From Streptomyces adustus (GTDB lineage: Bacteria; Actinomycetota; Actinomycetes; Streptomycetales; Streptomycetaceae), in contig NZ_VJZD01000034.1 of NCBI RefSeq assembly GCF_009377175.1, positions 1-53,699 of the forward strand: 53,699 bases of DNA, written 5' to 3'. Position 1 is the first letter of the stretch. The number at the start of each line of letters is the position of its first letter. Positions 17,611 through 26,127 of the stretch are shown here, piece by piece. Below the pieces are notes generated by a model. The model worked only from the letters and a program-made list of their open reading frames with translations, searched no databases and had not been told where the DNA came from. The translations under genes were made by a program, and so were the position numbers.

Positions 17611-19337
17611 GCCCGCGCCTCCGGCCGCAGCTCCTCGGTGCGCAGCTCCTCCGGCAGATGGAAGCGCGCCAGCACGGCCGCCGTGCCGGCCGGTACCCGC
17701 CCCGGGGTCGCGAGGGACACCAGCACCATGGTGAGGAAGCCCAGCGGTACGGACCACAGGGCGGGCCAGGCGAGCAGCGCGTGCGGCGGTCCGCCGGTGC
17801 CCGGGAAGCCCGCCATGGTCGCGGTGACCGCCACGAACGCCGAGCCGCCGCCCACCAGCATCCCGGCGGCCGCGCCGGGCGGGGTCAGCCGGCGCCACCA
17901 GATGCCGAGGACGAGCAACGGGCAGAACGACGACGCGGACACGGCGAAGGCGAGCCCGACCGCGTCGGCCACGGGCAGACCGCCGACCAGGACGCTCGCC
18001 GCGAGCGGTACGGCCATGGCGAGCACCGTGCCGAGCCGGAAGTGCGGTACGCCGCGTGCGGGCAGCACGTCCTGGGTGAGGACGCCGGCCACGGCCATGG
18101 TCAGCCCCGACGCGGTGGACAGGAACGCGGCGAAGGCGCCCCCGGCGACCAGCGCGCCGAGCAGTTCCCCGCCCAGGCCCCCGATCAGCCGTTCGGGCAG
18201 CAGCAGTACGGCGGCGTCCGCGTCGCCGGTGAGGGTGAGCTCGGGGGCGTACAGCCGGCCGAGCGCGCCGTAGACCGGGGGCAGCAGGTAGAAGGCGCCG
18301 ACCAGGACGAGGACCGCGACGGTCGTGCGGCGGGCGGCGACCCCGTGCGGGCTGGTGTAGAAGCGGACGACGACGTGCGGCAGTCCCATGGTGCCGAGGA
18401 AGGTGGCGAGGATCAGTCCGTACGTGGCGTACAGCGGGCGTTCCTCGCGACCGGCGGCCAGCGAGGTCGACATGCCGGCCTGGCCGCCGCGGTCGGCCGC
18501 GGGCACCGTGCTGCCCTCGGCGAAGGTCAGCCGGGTGCCCCGCTCGATGCGGTGGACCCCGGCCGGCAGGGCGAGCCGGGTGCCCTCCAGGGGCCGGCCG
18601 TCGACGGTGCCGCTGACGGTCACGGTCAGCGGCCGGTCCAGCATCAGGTCGAGGGTGGAGTCGAAGCGCACGGAGCGCTGGTGGCGGAAGGCGGGGGGTT
18701 CCTCGAAGGCGTGCGTGGGCGCGCCGTCGCCCTGCCAGGCGAGGACCAGGAAGAGGGCGGGGACCAGCAGGGCGGTGAGCTTCAGCCAGTACTGGAAGGC
18801 CTGGACGAAGGTGATGCTGCGCATCCCGCCCGCGGCCACGGTCGCCACCACGACGACCGCGACGATCACCGCGCCGAGCATCCCGGGCGCTCCCGTCAGC
18901 ACCGTCAGCGTCAGCCCGGCGCCCTGGAGCTGGGGCAGCAGATAGAGCCAGCCGACGCCCACGACGAAGGCGCCCGCGAGGCGTCGTACGGCCTGGGAGG
19001 CGAGCCGTGCCTCGGCGAAGTCGGGGAGGGTGTAGGCGCCGGAACGGCGCAGCGGGGCGGCGACGAACAGGAGCAGGACCAGGTATCCGGCGGTGTAGCC
19101 GACGGGGTACCAGAGCATGTCGGGGCCCTGGACGAGGACGAGGCCCGCGATGCCGAGGAAGGAGGCGGCGGAGAGGTATTCGCCGCTGATGGCGGCCGCG
19201 TTGAGGCGGGGGCCGACGGTGCGGGAGGCGACGTAGAAGTCGGAGGTGGTACGGGATATGCGCAGCCCGAACGCGCCGACGAGGACGGTGGCGACCACGA
19301 CGAGGGCGACGGCGGGGACGGCGTAGCCGGAGTTCAC
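17607..19337 (-). CDS. Sodium:solute symporter (SSS family)
   Basis: A 576-residue multi-pass transporter with about 13 hydrophobic helices. SSS hallmarks include FYVASRTVGPRLNAAAISGEYLSAASFLGIAGL near the N terminus (quoted motif core: SGEYLSAASFLG) and the GLPHVVVRFYT segment typical of the ActP/MctP acetate-pyruvate branch. A soluble insert of about 100 residues (around 265-360) separates helices. GTG 19337 lies 5 bases after the preceding stop. Co-transcription with a small membrane protein, a LytS-like kinase and a LytTR regulator suggests substrate-induced uptake of a monocarboxylate; the substrate is inferred only. Confidence 0.9.
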   Translation of the reverse strand: MNSGYAVPAVALVVVATVLVGAFGLRISRTTSDFYVASRTVGPRLNAAAISGEYLSAASFLGIAGLVLVQGPDMLWYPVGYTAGYLVLLLFVAAPLRRSGAYTLPDFAEARLASQAVRRLAGAFVVGVGWLYLLPQLQGAGLTLTVLTGAPGMLGAVIVAVVVVATVAAGGMRSITFVQAFQYWLKLTALLVPALFLVLAWQGDGAPTHAFEEPPAFRHQRSVRFDSTLDLMLDRPLTVTVSGTVDGRPLEGTRLALPAGVHRIERGTRLTFAEGSTVPAADRGGQAGMSTSLAAGREERPLYATYGLILATFLGTMGLPHVVVRFYTSPHGVAARRTTVAVLVLVGAFYLLPPVYGALGRLYAPELTLTGDADAAVLLLPERLIGGLGGELLGALVAGGAFAAFLSTASGLTMAVAGVLTQDVLPARGVPHFRLGTVLAMAVPLAASVLVGGLPVADAVGLAFAVSASSFCPLLVLGIWWRRLTPPGAAAGMLVGGGSAFVAVTATMAGFPGTGGPPHALLAWPALWSVPLGFLTMVLVSLATPGRVPAGTAAVLARFHLPEELRTEELRPEARA

Positions 19338-19342
19338 GACGC

Positions 19343-19702
19343 TCAGCGGTCCTCCACGAGGAGCACGAAGTCCCGTTCGTTGCGTTCGGCCCGGCGCACG
19401 TACCAGCGGGCGAGCAGCACGAGGGGGGCGTAGAGGCAGAAGCCGAGGACGGCCCATTCGAGGCGGCGGGCGTCCGGCATGGCGGCGAACAGCAGCGGGA
19501 GCGGTCCGACGAGCAGCACGAGGACGGCGAACACGGCCGAGGCGGCGCGCAGTTGAGTGCGCATCAGGGAGCGGACGTAGGTGTGTCCGAGGGTGGTCTG
19601 CTCGGCTATCTCGGTGCGGGGGCGGTAGTAGCCGGAGGCGCGTCGGGTGCGGCGGGGCGGGCCGGTGACGACGACGCGGCGCTCGGCGGGGTCCTGGGGC
19701 AC
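19343..19702 (-). CDS. Small two-helix membrane protein, partner of the SSS symporter (DUF485-like)
   Basis: A 119-residue protein with a basic N terminus and two transmembrane helices (about residues 52-74 and 80-100), ending in a charged tail. Size, topology and position directly before an SSS symporter are those of the DUF485/DUF4212 proteins that accompany acetate/pyruvate symporters. GTG 19702 is preceded by GGGAGGATTTC. Its stop lies 5 bases before the symporter start. Confidence 0.8.
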   Translation of the reverse strand: MPQDPAERRVVVTGPPRRTRRASGYYRPRTEIAEQTTLGHTYVRSLMRTQLRAASAVFAVLVLLVGPLPLLFAAMPDARRLEWAVLGFCLYAPLVLLARWYVRRAERNERDFVLLVEDR

Positions 19703-19712
19703 GAAATCCTCC

Positions 19713-20468
19713 CTAGCTGGTCGGGCGGCGCATCAGCAGGTCCCTCAGCTCGCGTGCGTGGCGGCGGCTGACCTGGAGCTCCTCGGTGCCGACCTGGACG
19801 CTCACCGTACCTGCGTCCAGGCGGAGTTCGCCGATGTGGCGCAGGGCGACCAGGTGGCGGCGGTGGATGCGGACGAATCCGCGGGAGCGCCAGCGCTCCT
19901 CCAGGGTGGACAGCGGGATGCGGACGAGGTGGCTGCCGCGGCCGGTGTGCAGTCGGGCGTAGTCGCCGTGCGCCTCGACATGGGTGATGTCGTCGACCGC
20001 GACGAAGCGGGTCACGCCGCCGAGTTCGACCGGCAGATGGTCGGGGTCGGGTTCGTGCACGGGGATCCGTGTGGTGGTGCCGCGCAGTTCGGCGGCCCGT
20101 CGTACCGCTTCGCCGAGGCGTTCCTTGCGGACCGGTTTGAGCACGTAGTCGACGGCCTTCAGGTCGAAGGCCTGGACGGCGAAGTCCTCGTGGGCGGTGA
20201 CGAACACGATCAGCGGCGGCCGGGCGAAGCCGGTCAGCAGCCGGGCCAGGTCGAGGCCGTCGAGACCGGGCATGTGGATGTCGAGGAAGACGACGTCGAC
20301 GGCCTCGGGGCCGTGCGGGCCGGACTCCAGGGCACGGTTGATGCGGCGCAGCGCCTCGGTCGCGTCGCCCGCGCCCTGCACGCTGCCTATCCGGGGGTCG
20401 GCGTTGAGCAGGTAGAGCAGTTCCTCCAGCGAGGGGCGTTCGTCGTCGACGGCGAGGGCGCGCAGCAT
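19713..20468 (-). CDS. LytTR-family response regulator
   Basis: A 251-residue response regulator. The receiver domain (residues 1-125) carries the acidic pocket AVDDERPS, the phosphorylation Asp in VVFLDIHMPGLDG, the T in FVTAHE and the K in YVLKPVRKE. A LytTR DNA-binding domain (about 150-245) follows, with RIHRRHLVALRHI. ATG 20468 is taken as start. It heads an operon with the small membrane protein, symporter and kinase, so the regulator, its target transporter and its kinase are on one transcript. LytTR sites would be pairs of about 9 bp upstream; I did not find a convincing pair. Confidence 0.92.
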   Translation of the reverse strand: MLRALAVDDERPSLEELLYLLNADPRIGSVQGAGDATEALRRINRALESGPHGPEAVDVVFLDIHMPGLDGLDLARLLTGFARPPLIVFVTAHEDFAVQAFDLKAVDYVLKPVRKERLGEAVRRAAELRGTTTRIPVHEPDPDHLPVELGGVTRFVAVDDITHVEAHGDYARLHTGRGSHLVRIPLSTLEERWRSRGFVRIHRRHLVALRHIGELRLDAGTVSVQVGTEELQVSRRHARELRDLLMRRPTS

Positions 20469-20545
20469 GAAGGTGGAGTGTAGGAGCAATCGGTACGTCT
20501 GGACATGTGCCCTGCGTGTCGGTTCGCGCTGGATACAGTGCGGCC

Positions 20546-21070
20546 ATGAACAGCAGGCCCACGTCGTTCGACGAGCTCGACCGGAAGATCCTCACCGCGC
20601 TGATGGCGAACGCCCGGACCAGTTTCGCCGAGATCGGCACGGCGGTCGGGCTGTCCTCGACGGCAGTGAAGCGCCGGGTGGACCGGTTGCGGGAGACCGG
20701 GGTGATCACGGGGTTCACGGCCACGGTGAAGCCGTCGGCGCTGGGCTGGAGCACGGAGGCGTACGTCGAGGTGTACTGCGAGGGCGCGGCGCCGCCGCGG
20801 CGGCTGGCGGAGGTGGTGCGCAACCATCCGGAGATCACCGCCGCGATGACGGTGACGGGCGGCGCGGACGCGCTGCTGCATGTGCGGGCCCGGGACGTGG
20901 ACCACTTCGAGGAGGTGCTGGAGCGGATCCGCGTCGAGCCGTTCATCCGGAAGACGATCAGCGTCATGGTGCTCTCCCACCTGCTGCCGGAGAGCCCGGA
21001 GGCGGGCGCGAACCAGCCGGCTCCCACGGAGCCCGCGCAGGACGCAGCGGACATGCGCCGACCGGCGTAA
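20546..21070 (+). CDS. Lrp/AsnC-family regulator
   Basis: A 174-residue regulator with the AsnC-type helix-turn-helix (LDRKILTALMANARTSF, then VGLSSTAVKRRVDRL, about residues 10-50) and a C-terminal RAM ligand domain (VTGGADALLHVRARD). It has a poorly conserved 30-residue C-terminal tail. It is divergent from the LytTR gene and lies immediately upstream of the DDAH/ornithine aminotransferase pair, so an arginine/ornithine-pathway amino acid is the probable effector. A 15-bp palindrome downstream of its stop is a likely site for it. Confidence 0.9.
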   Translation: MNSRPTSFDELDRKILTALMANARTSFAEIGTAVGLSSTAVKRRVDRLRETGVITGFTATVKPSALGWSTEAYVEVYCEGAAPPRRLAEVVRNHPEITAAMTVTGGADALLHVRARDVDHFEEVLERIRVEPFIRKTISVMVLSHLLPESPEAGANQPAPTEPAQDAADMRRPA

Positions 21071-21073
21071 AGA

Positions 21074-21088
21074 CGCAGCAATGCTGCG
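21074..21088. promoter_or_regulatory. Candidate Lrp-type operator
   Basis: CGCAGCA-A-TGCTGCG is a perfect 15-bp palindrome with an odd centre, the size and symmetry usual for Lrp/AsnC sites. It lies about 20 bp upstream of the promoter-like -35 of the DDAH gene, where an activator would bind. Confidence 0.55.
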
Positions 21089-21109
21089 CGAACACGCAGG
21101 GTTCGTTCC

Positions 21110-21139
21110 TTGTCGTGCGGTTCTGTCACTTCCTACCTT
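21110..21139 (+). promoter_or_regulatory. Candidate promoter of the DDAH-rocD operon
   Basis: TTGTCG (21110-21115) and TACCTT (21134-21139) are spaced by 18 bp and resemble a HrdB-type promoter. It is followed by a leader of about 45 bases to GTG 21187. Confidence 0.45.
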
Positions 21140-21186
21140 GGTGTCAACCCTCAGTCGCCACCCGTAGGAAGCGGAGGAACCCCTCT

Positions 21187-22005
21187 GTGTCCGAAAGCCG
21201 TGTGCCACGCTCCCGGCGTTTCCTGGTCTGCGAACCCAGACACTTCGCCGTGCAGTACGCGATCAATCCCTGGATGCATCCCGACACCCCCGTCGACGTC
21301 GATCTGGCCCAGGAGCAGTGGCGGGCGCTGATCGACGCCTACCGGGCCCACGGCCACACCGTCGAGACGGTGGAGCCGGTGGCCGGTCTGCCGGACATGG
21401 TCTTCGCCGCGAACTCGGCGGTCGTCGTCGACGGCCGGGTCTTCGGCTCGCTGTTCCACGCGCCCGAACGGCGCCCCGAGGCCGTGCACTACGACACCTG
21501 GTTCAAGACCGCGGGCTTCACCGTGCACCGTCCCGAGTCGGTCTGCGAGGGCGAGGGCGACCTGGTCTGGACGGGCCGGTACCTGCTGGCCGGCACCGGG
21601 TTCCGGACGACCCGCGAGGCGCATCGCGAGGTGCAGGAGTTCCTCGGCCGGCCGGTGATCGGCCTGACGCTGGTGGACCCGTACTTCTACCACCTGGACA
21701 CGGCTCTGTTCGTCCTCGGCGACGGTCCCGACGCCGACATCGTGTACTACCCGCAGGCGTTCTCGCCGGGCAGCCGCGAGGTGCTGGAGCGGCTGTTCCC
21801 TGACGCCGTCCTGGCCACCCGCGAGGACGCGCTGGCCTGGGGCCTGAACTCGGTGTCCGACGGCCGTCACGTCTTCATCGCGCCGCAGGCCGAGGCGCTG
21901 GCCGCCCGGCTGGCCGAGCGCGGCTACCTCCCCGTCCCCGTCGACCTGTCCGAGTTCCACAAGGCCGGCGGCGGCATCAAGTGCTGCACCCAGGAGATCC
22001 GCTGA
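21187..22005 (+). CDS. Dimethylarginine dimethylaminohydrolase (DDAH) family amidinotransferase
   Basis: A 272-residue guanidino-modifying enzyme. It should hydrolyse N-omega-methylated arginine to citrulline and methylamine, or a related guanidine. The nucleophile is probably C266 in GGGIKCCTQE, the catalytic His is in YFYHLDTALFV, and the substrate motif MVFAANSAVV is present. It starts at GTG 21187 behind GGAGG. The stop overlaps the rocD ATG (TGATG), so the product probably feeds the same arginine/ornithine route. An arginine hydrolase role yielding ornithine cannot be excluded from sequence. Confidence 0.85.
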   Translation: MSESRVPRSRRFLVCEPRHFAVQYAINPWMHPDTPVDVDLAQEQWRALIDAYRAHGHTVETVEPVAGLPDMVFAANSAVVVDGRVFGSLFHAPERRPEAVHYDTWFKTAGFTVHRPESVCEGEGDLVWTGRYLLAGTGFRTTREAHREVQEFLGRPVIGLTLVDPYFYHLDTALFVLGDGPDADIVYYPQAFSPGSREVLERLFPDAVLATREDALAWGLNSVSDGRHVFIAPQAEALAARLAERGYLPVPVDLSEFHKAGGGIKCCTQEIR

Positions 22006-23243
22006 TGACCGCACCCGCCCGTACGCTCCCGGACAGCCGCACCTCGGCCGACCTCATCCGCGCGGAGGCGCCCGTCCTCGCGCACAACTACCATCCGCTG
22101 CCCGTGGTCGTGGCCCGGGCCGAGGGCGTCTGGGTGGAGGACGTCGAGGGCCGCCGCTATCTCGACATGCTGGCCGGCTACTCGGCGCTCAACTTCGGCC
22201 ACCGCCATCCGGCGCTGATCGAGGCGGCGCACCGCCAGCTCGACACGCTGACCCTCACCTCGCGCGCGTTCCACAACGACCGCCTCGCCGAGTTCGCCGA
22301 GCGGCTGGCGGCGCTGACCGGTCTGGACATGGTGCTGCCCATGAACACCGGCGCGGAGGCGGTGGAGAGCGCGATCAAGGTGGCCCGCAAGTGGGCGTAC
22401 GAGGTGAAGGGCGTGCCCGCCGACCGGGCCACGATCGTGGTCGCGGCGGACAACTTCCACGGCCGTACGACGACGATCGTCGGCTTCTCCACGGACGAGA
22501 CGGCCCGCGCGGGCTTCGGACCCTTCGCGCCCGGCTTCCGGGTGGTGCCGTACAACGACCTCGCCGCGCTGCGGGAGGCGGTCGACGAGACGACGGCCGC
22601 GGTGCTGATCGAGCCGATCCAGGGCGAGGCGGGCGTCGTGATCCCGGACGACGGCTATCTGGCCGGTGTCCGGGAGCTGACCCGGCGCGAGAACTGCCTG
22701 TTCGTCGCGGACGAGATCCAGTCGGGCCTCGGCCGCACCGGCCGCACCCTCGCGGTCGAGCACGAGGAGGTCGTCCCGGACGTCCTGCTGCTGGGCAAGG
22801 CGCTGGGCGGCGGCATCGTGCCGGTGTCGGCCGTGGTGGCCCGCCGGGAGGTCCTCGGAGTGCTGCGGCCGGGCGAGCACGGCTCCACGTTCGGCGGCAA
22901 CCCGCTCGCCGCCGCGGTCGGCACGGCCGTCGTCGAACTGCTGGAGACGGGCGAGTTCCAGCGCCGGGCCGCCGAGCTGGGCACGGCCCTGCGCGACGGA
23001 CTGACCGCGCTGGTCGGCCGGGGTGTGGTCGGCTTCCGCGCCCGCGGGCTGTGGGCGGGCGTCGACGTCGACCCGGCCATCGGCACCGGTCGCGAGATCA
23101 GCGAGCGCCTGATGCGCGAGGGCGTCCTGGTCAAGGACACCCACGGCTCCACGATCCGGCTGGCGCCGCCACTGACGATCACCGGCGAGGAACTGGCGGG
23201 GGCGCTCGCCGCCCTGGCGAAGGTGCTCACGCAGGCGGCCTGA
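22005..23243 (+). CDS. rocD: Ornithine aminotransferase
   Basis: A 412-residue class III PLP aminotransferase that converts ornithine and 2-oxoglutarate to glutamate semialdehyde and glutamate. The PLP lysine is K265 in LLLGKALGGG; other marks are NTGAEAVESAIK, the FHGRT motif and DEIQSGLGRTG. The GYSALNFGHRHP start and R/F positions match ornithine rather than acetylornithine enzymes. It overlaps the DDAH stop by one base. A strong hairpin follows the gene. Confidence 0.93.
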   Translation: MTAPARTLPDSRTSADLIRAEAPVLAHNYHPLPVVVARAEGVWVEDVEGRRYLDMLAGYSALNFGHRHPALIEAAHRQLDTLTLTSRAFHNDRLAEFAERLAALTGLDMVLPMNTGAEAVESAIKVARKWAYEVKGVPADRATIVVAADNFHGRTTTIVGFSTDETARAGFGPFAPGFRVVPYNDLAALREAVDETTAAVLIEPIQGEAGVVIPDDGYLAGVRELTRRENCLFVADEIQSGLGRTGRTLAVEHEEVVPDVLLLGKALGGGIVPVSAVVARREVLGVLRPGEHGSTFGGNPLAAAVGTAVVELLETGEFQRRAAELGTALRDGLTALVGRGVVGFRARGLWAGVDVDPAIGTGREISERLMREGVLVKDTHGSTIRLAPPLTITGEELAGALAALAKVLTQAA

Positions 23244-23255
23244 TCGGGGCCCGCG

Positions 23256-23300
23256 CGACCCCGTCCTTACGAGCCCGTCCGGCTCGTACGGACGGGGTCG
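23256..23300 (+). terminator. Terminator after rocD
   Basis: A long interrupted stem: CGACCCCGTCC (23256-23266) pairs with GGACGGGGTCG (23290-23300), and inside it ACGAGCC pairs with GGCTCGT around a CGTCC loop. Confidence 0.8.
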
Positions 23301-23393
23301 TCGCGCGTCTGCGGTGGCGCGGGCGCCTGCGGTTGCGCAGGGTGAAGACAGTCGGGTGGTGGTGGACCACTGTCAGCGCCAGAGAGGTCGGCC

Positions 23394-25853
23394 GTGAGCG
23401 CACACGAGGAGCACCACGTGGCTCGCCCGCGCTTCGACGTGGCCGACGCCGCACCCCTGCTGCTCGACGCGCGGGGGGTGGTGACGAGCTGGACGGGCGC
23501 GGCCCGGCGGCTGCTGGTGTACTCGGCCGCGGAGGCGGTCGGCCGGGGGCTGGCCGACCTGCTCGGCGAGCGGGACGCGGCGCGGGTGCCGGAGCTGGTC
23601 GAGCACTGCCGTGCGCACGGCGGCTGGGCGGGGCTGCTCACGGTACGGACCAGGGACGGGCGGCCGGTCAGCGTGATGGCCCGGCTGGTGCGGGCCGAGG
23701 ACGGCGCGGGCCCGGCCCGGCTGTTGCTGCTGTTGTCGGAGCTGTCCGGGGCGGCGGGCTGGGACCTGGACCGCGGCATGCTGGAACAGCTGGTCCAGTC
23801 GCCGATCGGTATCGCGATCGTGGACCGGGACCTGCGCTACGTGTGGTCCAACGAGGCCCTCACCCAGTTCGGCGGCGGGTCGCCGCACCAGCGGCTGGGC
23901 CTGCGGATCTCGGACATCCAGCCGGGCCTGGACACGGATCGCATGGAAGACCGGATGCGGCACGTGCTGGAGACCGGGGAGCCGGTGACCGGCTACGAGC
24001 ACGTGGGGTACCTACGGTCCGCGCCGCACCGCGAGACCGCCCACATGATGTCGTTCACCCGTCTGGAGGACGAGCACGGCCAGCCGGTGGGCGTGTACTA
24101 CACGGTCGTGGACATCACCGAGCTGCACCGGGCCCGGCGGCGGCAGGCGCTGCTGGACCGCGGCGGCGAGCACATCGGCCGCAGCCTGGACATCATGCGC
24201 ACCGCGCAGGAGCTGGCCGACGTGGTGGTGCCCGGCTTCGCCGACTTCGTCACCGTGGACCTGCTGGAGCCGGTGCTGCGCGGCGCCGAGCTCGCGCCCG
24301 GTCCCCTGCGCGACGTGGACCCGCTGCGGCTTCGCCGGGTCGCCCAGCGCTCGGCGCAGGCGAACGTGCCCGAGGCCGTCGTCACCATCGGGCAGACCGC
24401 CGCCTACGCGGCCGGTTCCCCTCCGGTGCGGTGCCTGTCCACCGGCACGTCGTGGCACGAGGAACGCCTCGACCCGCTGGCCCGGGAGTGGGCGACGAAC
24501 GTGCCGGAGGGCAAGGAGGCCACGTTCGTCGAGCTGGGGCTGCACAGCGTGCTGATCGTGCCGCTGCGGGCGCGGGGCATCACCCTCGGCATCACCCTGT
24601 TCTACCGGCGGCACCCCCAGGAGCCCTTCGACGAGGACGACCTGGCCCTGGCCGAGGACATCGTCTCGCGGGCGGCCGTGTGCGTCGACAACGCCCGCCG
24701 CTACACCCGCGAGCGCCTGTCCGCGCTGGTCCTCCAGCGCAACCTGCTGCCGCGCCGGCTGCCCGAGCAGGACGCGGTGGAGGCGGCCGCCTGCTACCGG
24801 CCCGCCGACGAGCTGACGGGCCTGGGCGGCGACTGGTACGACCTCATCATGCTGTCCGGCGCGCGGGTGGCCCTGGTGGTGGGCGAGGTGCTCGGCCACG
24901 GGATCCAGGCCGCCGCGGCCATGGGGCGGCTGCGGACCGCCGTGGACACCCTGGCCGCGCTCGACCTCCCGCCCGACGAGGTGCTCGGCCATCTGGACGA
25001 CCTGGTCGCCCGCTCGGCGAGCGAGGAGGTGACCGGGGCGGACCCCGAGGGCGGCGACGAGGCCGGGACGCTGGGCGCGGGCTGTCTGTACGTCGTCTAC
25101 GACCCGGTCGAGGGACGCTGCGGGATGGCCGCCGCGGGCCATCCCGCGCCGGTGCTGATCGCGCCGGACGGGAGCATCACCTTCATCGAGCTGCCCCAGG
25201 GGCCGCCGCTGGGGGTGGGCGGTCCGCCCTTCGAGGCGGTGGAGCTGGCCCTGGAGGAGGGCAGCACGCTGGTCCTGCACACCGACGGCCTGCTCACGCA
25301 CAGTACGCAGCAGCATTTCGCCGACGCGGACCGCGACCGGCTGCGCGCGGCCCTGGAGCGCCCGGCGCCCAGCCTGGAGCTGCGCTGCCAAGACGTGGTC
25401 GACGCGCTGGTCCCGGCCGGGCCCCACGACGACGTCGCCCTGCTGATGGCCCGCACCCGGCGGCTGGACGCCGAACACGTCGCGTCCTGGGACCTGCCGG
25501 CCGCACCGGAGGTCGTCGCCGACGCCCGCAGGTCGGCCACCCGGCAACTGGCGCAGTGGGGCCTGAAGGAGCTGACGTTCAGCACGGAACTGGTGGTCAG
25601 CGAGCTGGTCACCAACGCGATCCGGCACTCGGCGGGCCCGATCCGGCTCCGGCTGATCCGGGGGCACGCCCTGGTCTGCGAGGTCTTCGACGGCTCCGCC
25701 ACCGCGCCCCATCTGCGCCATGCGCGCACCACGGACGAGGGCGGGCGCGGCCTGCTGCTGGTCTCCCAGGTCGCCGACCGCTGGGGCACGCGCTTCGTCC
25801 CCGACGGCAAGATCATCTGGGCCGAGCAGTCCCTGGCGGGGCACACGGGGTGA
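23394..25853 (+). CDS. PAS-PAS-GAF-SpoIIE phosphatase-ATPase signalling protein
   Basis: An 819-residue cytoplasmic multidomain regulator. From the N terminus: a PAS domain (about 12-100), a second PAS (about 125-245, GIAIVDRDLRYVWSN), a GAF domain (about 255-440), a PP2C/SpoIIE phosphatase domain (about 455-680, with GGDWYDLI, VGEVLGHGIQAA and HDDVALL) and an anti-sigma-type HATPase domain (about 700-815, VVSELVTNAIRHS and GRGLLLVSQVA). This architecture is common in streptomycetes and acts in partner switching, dephosphorylating an anti-anti-sigma factor while possibly phosphorylating it with its own kinase domain. GTG 23394 follows GAGAGG. No partner gene is adjacent. Confidence 0.92.
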   Translation: MSAHEEHHVARPRFDVADAAPLLLDARGVVTSWTGAARRLLVYSAAEAVGRGLADLLGERDAARVPELVEHCRAHGGWAGLLTVRTRDGRPVSVMARLVRAEDGAGPARLLLLLSELSGAAGWDLDRGMLEQLVQSPIGIAIVDRDLRYVWSNEALTQFGGGSPHQRLGLRISDIQPGLDTDRMEDRMRHVLETGEPVTGYEHVGYLRSAPHRETAHMMSFTRLEDEHGQPVGVYYTVVDITELHRARRRQALLDRGGEHIGRSLDIMRTAQELADVVVPGFADFVTVDLLEPVLRGAELAPGPLRDVDPLRLRRVAQRSAQANVPEAVVTIGQTAAYAAGSPPVRCLSTGTSWHEERLDPLAREWATNVPEGKEATFVELGLHSVLIVPLRARGITLGITLFYRRHPQEPFDEDDLALAEDIVSRAAVCVDNARRYTRERLSALVLQRNLLPRRLPEQDAVEAAACYRPADELTGLGGDWYDLIMLSGARVALVVGEVLGHGIQAAAAMGRLRTAVDTLAALDLPPDEVLGHLDDLVARSASEEVTGADPEGGDEAGTLGAGCLYVVYDPVEGRCGMAAAGHPAPVLIAPDGSITFIELPQGPPLGVGGPPFEAVELALEEGSTLVLHTDGLLTHSTQQHFADADRDRLRAALERPAPSLELRCQDVVDALVPAGPHDDVALLMARTRRLDAEHVASWDLPAAPEVVADARRSATRQLAQWGLKELTFSTELVVSELVTNAIRHSAGPIRLRLIRGHALVCEVFDGSATAPHLRHARTTDEGGRGLLLVSQVADRWGTRFVPDGKIIWAEQSLAGHTG

Positions 25854-26127
25854 CGGGGCGCGCGACGGCGCGCGGGGCAGCCGGGGTGACCGGTCACGCG
25901 GCGCCTGCCGCCGAGTAACCCGCGCGATGCCCGGCGGCTCGCGCGGCGCCCCACGGCGCGCAGCGCTCGGCGGCACGCCCGACGCCCGGCAGCGCGCTCG
26001 GCGGCCGGGGGGATCGTCCACCGGGGGGCGGGGCCGTGCCGGGCGGCCCGGCCCCCGTCCGGACGGGGGTACGCGGTCGCCGCCTGGGTACCCGGCGGGT
26101 GGACCTCCCCCTGGAAGGGCGGCTGCG

